Positions 13,419-16,665 of a DNA stretch of 16,665 bases are shown here, piece after piece (position 1 is the first letter of the stretch; each line of letters starts with the position of its first letter). The notes below the pieces were generated by a model. It saw nothing but the letters and a program-made list of their open reading frames with translations, did no database searches and was not told the DNA's origin. Location of the stretch: positions 1 through 16,665 of the forward strand of contig JAGBCG010000255.1 of NCBI GenBank assembly GCA_017938055.1, read 5' to 3'. This DNA is from Clostridia bacterium. GTDB lineage: Bacteria; Bacillota; Clostridia; Oscillospirales; CAG-382. The translations under genes and the position numbers were made by a program.

Positions 13419-15812
13419 ATGGAAAACAAACTTTTAGAGCTTATAAAAACAAAACGTCTTTTTCTTGACGGCGGCACAGGCACCGTTCTGCAATCTTTGG
13501 GACTTGCTGACACAACTGCTCCTGAAATGTGGAATATACAAAATCCTGATGCTGTAATACAGCTTCACAAGGCATATTTTGAAGCAGGCAGTAATATTGT
13601 TTCTACCAATACTTTTGGTGTAAACTGTGAAAAATACCAAAACTATTCAGAGCTTATAAAAAGTGCCGTTGACAACGCAAAAAAAGCAAGAGAGCTTTGT
13701 AAGCGTCCAAACACCTTTATTGCCCTTGACATAGGTCCTACAGGACATCTGCTAAAGCCTCTTGGAGATCTTGACTTTGAAAGGGCGGTAGAAATCTTTT
13801 CAAGCACCATAAAAGAGGGCGTAAAGACTGGTGTGGATCTTATTCTGATAGAAACCATGAACGACAGCCTTGAAACAAAAGCGGCAGTTATTGCGGCAAA
13901 GGAATGTTGTGATTTGCCCATTTTTGTCACCAACGTGTACGATAGCGTTGGCAAGCTCATGACAGGAGCAGATGCAAAAGCGATGATTGCCATGCTTGAG
14001 GGTCTGAGAGTAAGTGCAATAGGTCTTAACTGTTCACTTGGTCCTGATAAAATGCTTCCCGTTATAGAAGAATTTGCAAAATACAGCTCACTCCCCATTA
14101 TCGCAAAGCCAAATGCAGGTCTTCCAACGGTTAAAGACGGAAAAACGGTTTTTGACACAAACGAAGAAGAATTTTCTGACAGCTGTGCTGTTCTTGCAAA
14201 AAGCGGAGCATGTATTTTAGGCGGCTGTTGCGGAACAACGCCACAATATATTAAAAAGCTTGTGGAAAAAGTAACGCATATCCCCTATGCTTTTCCCGAA
14301 TACAAATCTCATACCCTTATTTCCTCCTACACTCACGCTGTCCAGATAGGGCAAAAGCCGCTTCTTATCGGCGAAAGAATAAATCCCACAGGAAAAAAGA
14401 AGCTAAAAGAAGCTCTCAGGGAAAACGACATGAGCTACATTCTTTCCGAAGCTATAAAACAGGTGGAAAAGGGTGTTCACATACTTGACGTAAACGTAGG
14501 ACTTCCCGAAATAGACGAAGAAGTAATGATGCAACGGGCAGTATATGAAATACAGGCTGTCACCGATACCGTTCTTCAGCTTGATTCCTCCAATCCTGCC
14601 GTACTTGAAAAGGCAATGCGTATTTACAATGGTAAGCCTCTTATAAACTCAGTAAACGGCAAAGAGGAAAGCATGAGAGCAATATTCCCTCTCATCCAAA
14701 AATACGGTGGCACGCTTATAGCACTGACACTTGATGAAGACGGTATTCCACAGACTGCACAAAAAAGAGCCGATGTTGCAAAGAAAATTATCGACACAGC
14801 CCGTATGTACGGAATTGATAAAAAGGACATTATTGCAGACCCCCTTGCACTTACTGTTTCCTCAGATTCGTCTTCCGCACTCGTTACTCTCCAAGCGATA
14901 AAGCTTATACGCAAAATGGGCATTTATACAAGTCTTGGTGTTTCAAACATTTCCTTTGGACTTCCATTGCGTGAAAAAATAAATTCCGCTTTCTTTACCA
15001 TGGCACTTCAAAGCGGACTTAACCTTGCAATAATGAATCCCTTCAGCACCGGCATGACAGATGCGTATTTTGCTTTTCTTGCTCTGTATGGTTATGACAA
15101 AGTATGCTCCGATTACATAGGCTATGCACAAAGCTTTGACACTACAGATGTATCAAGTAATTCTTTGTCGCAGACATCCGCCGACGCCTACGATTTATCC
15201 TCTCTCATAATAAATGGCTTAAGAGAAAAAGCCAAATCCGAAGCTCAAAGGCTTATAAATTGCGACGAAAATCCTCTTGACATAATAAACAGCAAAATAA
15301 TACCCGCACTCAATAAAATAGGAAGCGACTTTGAAGCAGGACGAGCCTTTCTTCCTCAGCTTTTAATGAGTGCGGAGGCTGCAAGTGCCTCATTTGAGGT
15401 AATCAAGGAAAAGCTTGTCAAAAAGCAGTCGGAAAGTGACAAGGCTGTTATTCTTGCTACCGTCAAGGGCGACATACACGACATAGGCAAAAATATTGTA
15501 AAGGTGCTTCTTGAAAGCTATGGCTATAAGGTATATGACCTTGGTCGTGACGTTGACAGCACGCTTATTCTTGAAACTGCAAAGAAAACCGGATGTCGTC
15601 TTGTGGGTCTGTCTGCACTTATGACCACAACTGTTCCTGCAATGCAGGAAACAATACATCTTTTAAAAAGCCAGCTTCCACAATGTAAAATCATGGTTGG
15701 AGGAGCTGTTCTCACCCAAGAATACGCCAAAAAAATAAACGCCGACTTTTATGCAAAAGACGGCATGGACGGTGTTAAAATAGCCGAAAAATTTTACAGG
15801 GAAGATTGCTGA
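13419..15812 (+). CDS. metH: Cobalamin-dependent methionine synthase lacking the reactivation domain
   Basis: A 797-residue three-module enzyme that transfers a methyl group from 5-methyl-THF via cobalamin to homocysteine. Module 1 (about 1-290) is a Zn-dependent homocysteine methyltransferase: FLDGGTGTVLQSLG, and zinc ligands Cys205 (GLNCSLG) and Cys270/Cys271 (GGCCGTTP). Module 2 (about 300-560) binds the folate: GERINPTGKKKLKEAL, LDVNVGLPEIDE, PLINSVNGK. Module 3 (about 590-797) is the cap plus B12-binding Rossmann domain, with GDIHDIGKN (cobalt-ligand His687), GYKVYDLGRDV and VGLSALMTTT. The fourth, AdoMet-binding module is absent and encoded by the preceding gene. E. coli MetH is about 1,227 residues. 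ATG 13419 has AGAAAGGA at 13403-13410, 25 bases after the previous stop. Confidence 0.96.
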   Translation: MENKLLELIKTKRLFLDGGTGTVLQSLGLADTTAPEMWNIQNPDAVIQLHKAYFEAGSNIVSTNTFGVNCEKYQNYSELIKSAVDNAKKARELCKRPNTFIALDIGPTGHLLKPLGDLDFERAVEIFSSTIKEGVKTGVDLILIETMNDSLETKAAVIAAKECCDLPIFVTNVYDSVGKLMTGADAKAMIAMLEGLRVSAIGLNCSLGPDKMLPVIEEFAKYSSLPIIAKPNAGLPTVKDGKTVFDTNEEEFSDSCAVLAKSGACILGGCCGTTPQYIKKLVEKVTHIPYAFPEYKSHTLISSYTHAVQIGQKPLLIGERINPTGKKKLKEALRENDMSYILSEAIKQVEKGVHILDVNVGLPEIDEEVMMQRAVYEIQAVTDTVLQLDSSNPAVLEKAMRIYNGKPLINSVNGKEESMRAIFPLIQKYGGTLIALTLDEDGIPQTAQKRADVAKKIIDTARMYGIDKKDIIADPLALTVSSDSSSALVTLQAIKLIRKMGIYTSLGVSNISFGLPLREKINSAFFTMALQSGLNLAIMNPFSTGMTDAYFAFLALYGYDKVCSDYIGYAQSFDTTDVSSNSLSQTSADAYDLSSLIINGLREKAKSEAQRLINCDENPLDIINSKIIPALNKIGSDFEAGRAFLPQLLMSAEAASASFEVIKEKLVKKQSESDKAVILATVKGDIHDIGKNIVKVLLESYGYKVYDLGRDVDSTLILETAKKTGCRLVGLSALMTTTVPAMQETIHLLKSQLPQCKIMVGGAVLTQEYAKKINADFYAKDGMDGVKIAEKFYREDC

Positions 15813-15822
15813 AAAATTGCAC

Positions 15823-15857
15823 AAAAAAACGGGACGATGCCCACATCGTCCCCTACG
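15823..15857 (-). terminator. Hairpin-terminator repeat element, copy 2
   Basis: On the - strand the order is CGTAG, then GGGACGATG, loop TGGG, CATCGTCCC and a G plus T7 tail; the stem halves are 15831-15839 and 15844-15852. It is a near-identical inverted copy of the element at 6633-6665 and would terminate the Nudix/DUF523 transcript that converges on metH. The + strand metH transcript has its own terminator a few bases later. Confidence 0.82.
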
Positions 15858-15882
15858 AATAATTGTTCGTTTTGTATATGTT

Positions 15883-15920
15883 AGAGGTTGTAACAAATCA
15901 TTTTGCTGCAACCTCTTTTT
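15883..15920 (+). terminator. Intrinsic terminator of the met operon
   Basis: AGAGGTTGTAACAAA (15883-15897) pairs with TTTGCTGCAACCTCT (15902-15916) through 15 positions with one mismatch and one G-T pair, around a TCAT loop. A T-run at 15916-15920 follows. It lies about 70 bases after metH. Confidence 0.88.
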
Positions 15921-15933
15921 ATTTTCCTTAATA

Positions 15934-16401
15934 CTAATAAATTTTTGTTTCACTGTGCACAAGCTTGTCACCCTCATACACAAGCTTTAGTGAAAAGAAT
16001 GGCACATCTTCTCTTTCAAGCAGCTCAAAAAACAGCTTATCTCCCTCCCACACAGGCAGATTTTTAACAAGTGATTTATCTATCCATTCCAAAGTGCCCT
16101 CGTCACAATCCTTTAATTCTCCGCTGAAAACATCACTTGTAAACAGGTGCATATATTCTGTAATATCTCCGTAAACAAATGTGACAATTCCTCTGTAGCG
16201 TATACTTTCAAGTGTAAGACCTGTTTCCTCACATGCTTCACGCAAAGCACACTGTTCGGGACTTTCGCCAAATTCAAATTTTCCGCCCACTCCCAGCCAT
16301 TTATCTTTATTTAAGTCGTTTTGCTTTTTTACTCTGTGAAGCATGAGGTATTTGCCGTCTTTTTCCACATACACAAGGCTTGAATTTACAACAGTTTTCA
16401 C
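15934..16401 (-). CDS. Nudix hydrolase (MutT-like)
   Basis: A 155-residue protein with a complete Nudix box at residues 40-62, pattern G-x5-E-x7-REACEETGL (Gly40, Glu46, Arg54, Glu55, Glu58, Glu59), preceded by NKDKWLGVGGKFEFGE. The layout (KWLGVGGKFE, then YRGIVTFVYGD, then EWIDKSLVKNLPVWEGDK) resembles 8-oxo-dGTP diphosphatase-type members in Firmicutes, which clean oxidised nucleotides from the pool, but the substrate cannot be fixed from sequence. The start is GTG at 16401, overlapping the stop of the upstream DUF523 gene by four bases (GTGA) with GGAGG at 16409-16413 on this strand. Translation is therefore probably coupled. Confidence 0.9.
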   Translation of the reverse strand: MKTVVNSSLVYVEKDGKYLMLHRVKKQNDLNKDKWLGVGGKFEFGESPEQCALREACEETGLTLESIRYRGIVTFVYGDITEYMHLFTSDVFSGELKDCDEGTLEWIDKSLVKNLPVWEGDKLFFELLEREDVPFFSLKLVYEGDKLVHSETKIY

Positions 16402-16665
16402 TTGTTTTCCTCCAGAAATTTTAATATTTGCTCTGTTTGATTTTCTGTAAACACCTGTATTCCATTTTTTTTGAGAAGGGACGCCGTAACACCGTCTGCA
16501 TTTATTAAATTCCCCGAAAAAGTTCCGTCGTAAACCTGTCCGCTTCCGCAGGATGGGCTTTTTGCCTTAAGAATTGCGGCTTTGCACCCATGCTTTTTTG
16601 CTTTTTCAAGTGCAATTTGTGCTCCCCTGTTAAAAAACTCTGTAACATCCCTGCCGTCGCTCATC
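16398..16665 (-). CDS. DUF523/TudS-family protein, C-terminal part (partial at window end)
   Basis: About 89 residues read in from the right edge, ending in TGA (16400-16398). The segment DGRDVTEFFNRGAQIAL, then AAILKAKSPSCGSG (with the conserved Cys of SPSCG), VYDGTFSG, DGVTASLLKKNGIQVFTEN matches the C-terminal half of DUF523 proteins (E. coli YbbK-like length ~150). A Met codon at the edge (16664) is almost surely internal, because the family has a conserved Cys-containing N-terminal half before GRDVT. Some DUF523 proteins (TudS) use an iron-sulfur cluster to desulfurate thiouracil; whether that applies here is unknown, since the N-terminal cysteines are outside the window. It shares a transcript with the Nudix gene. 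Confidence 0.85.
   Translation of the reverse strand, partial: MSDGRDVTEFFNRGAQIALEKAKKHGCKAAILKAKSPSCGSGQVYDGTFSGNLINADGVTASLLKKNGIQVFTENQTEQILKFLEENK

Overview
The window looks like a chromosomal segment from a low-GC, Gram-positive anaerobe of the class Clostridia, possibly a gut Ruminococcaceae/Oscillospiraceae type. The reasons are an RNase J gene, a tandem-domain DnaD protein, a NupOPQ-type nucleoside ABC transporter, strong AGGAGG-like ribosome binding sites, A/T-rich codon use and hairpin-rich intergenic repeats. The genus is an inference. No phage, transposase, CRISPR array, tRNA or rRNA is visible.

Region 1 (1-6327, all +): the C-terminal part of a CobW-type G3E GTPase/metallochaperone with a His/Cys-rich metal-binding stretch is followed by a second, divergent G3E-like GTPase fused to what looks like a YcgQ/DUF1980-type C-terminal domain. 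Next come RNase J (TTG start), a DnaD-domain replication protein and a large YhaN/SbcC-like coiled-coil ATPase. The last three are tightly packed and probably co-transcribed. The block ends at a strong bidirectional terminator (6443-6481).

Region 2 (6328-6696): a gene-free convergent interval made of stacked hairpins, a MITE-like imperfect inverted repeat and a hairpin-terminator element. The hairpin-terminator recurs in inverted orientation at 15823-15857, again between convergent genes.

Region 3 (10485 to 6697, all -): a three-gene ABC importer operon (double-NBD ATPase, then two permeases) with overlapping genes and a near-consensus promoter. It has no adjacent BMP-type substrate-binding lipoprotein.

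Region 4 (10637-11731, +): a lone sedolisin-like (S53) serine peptidase that lacks both signal peptide and propeptide and carries Asn at the position usually held by the oxyanion-hole Asp.

Region 5 (11732-15920, +): a methionine operon. A consensus promoter and an unusual leader containing several short hairpins and three AATTCATG repeats lead into metF, a stand-alone MetH reactivation (AdoMet-binding) domain, and a MetH lacking that domain. Together these make 5-methyl-THF, use it to methylate homocysteine, and repair oxidised cobalamin. No S-box or cobalamin riboswitch is recognisable.

Region 6 (16665 to 15934, -): a DUF523/TudS-type protein, cut by the window edge, overlaps a Nudix hydrolase by 4 bases.

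The most unusual items are the GTPase-DUF1980 fusion, the propeptide-less sedolisin, the structured metF leader and the repeated hairpin-terminator element. No multi-gene system could be shown to be wholly new from sequence alone.
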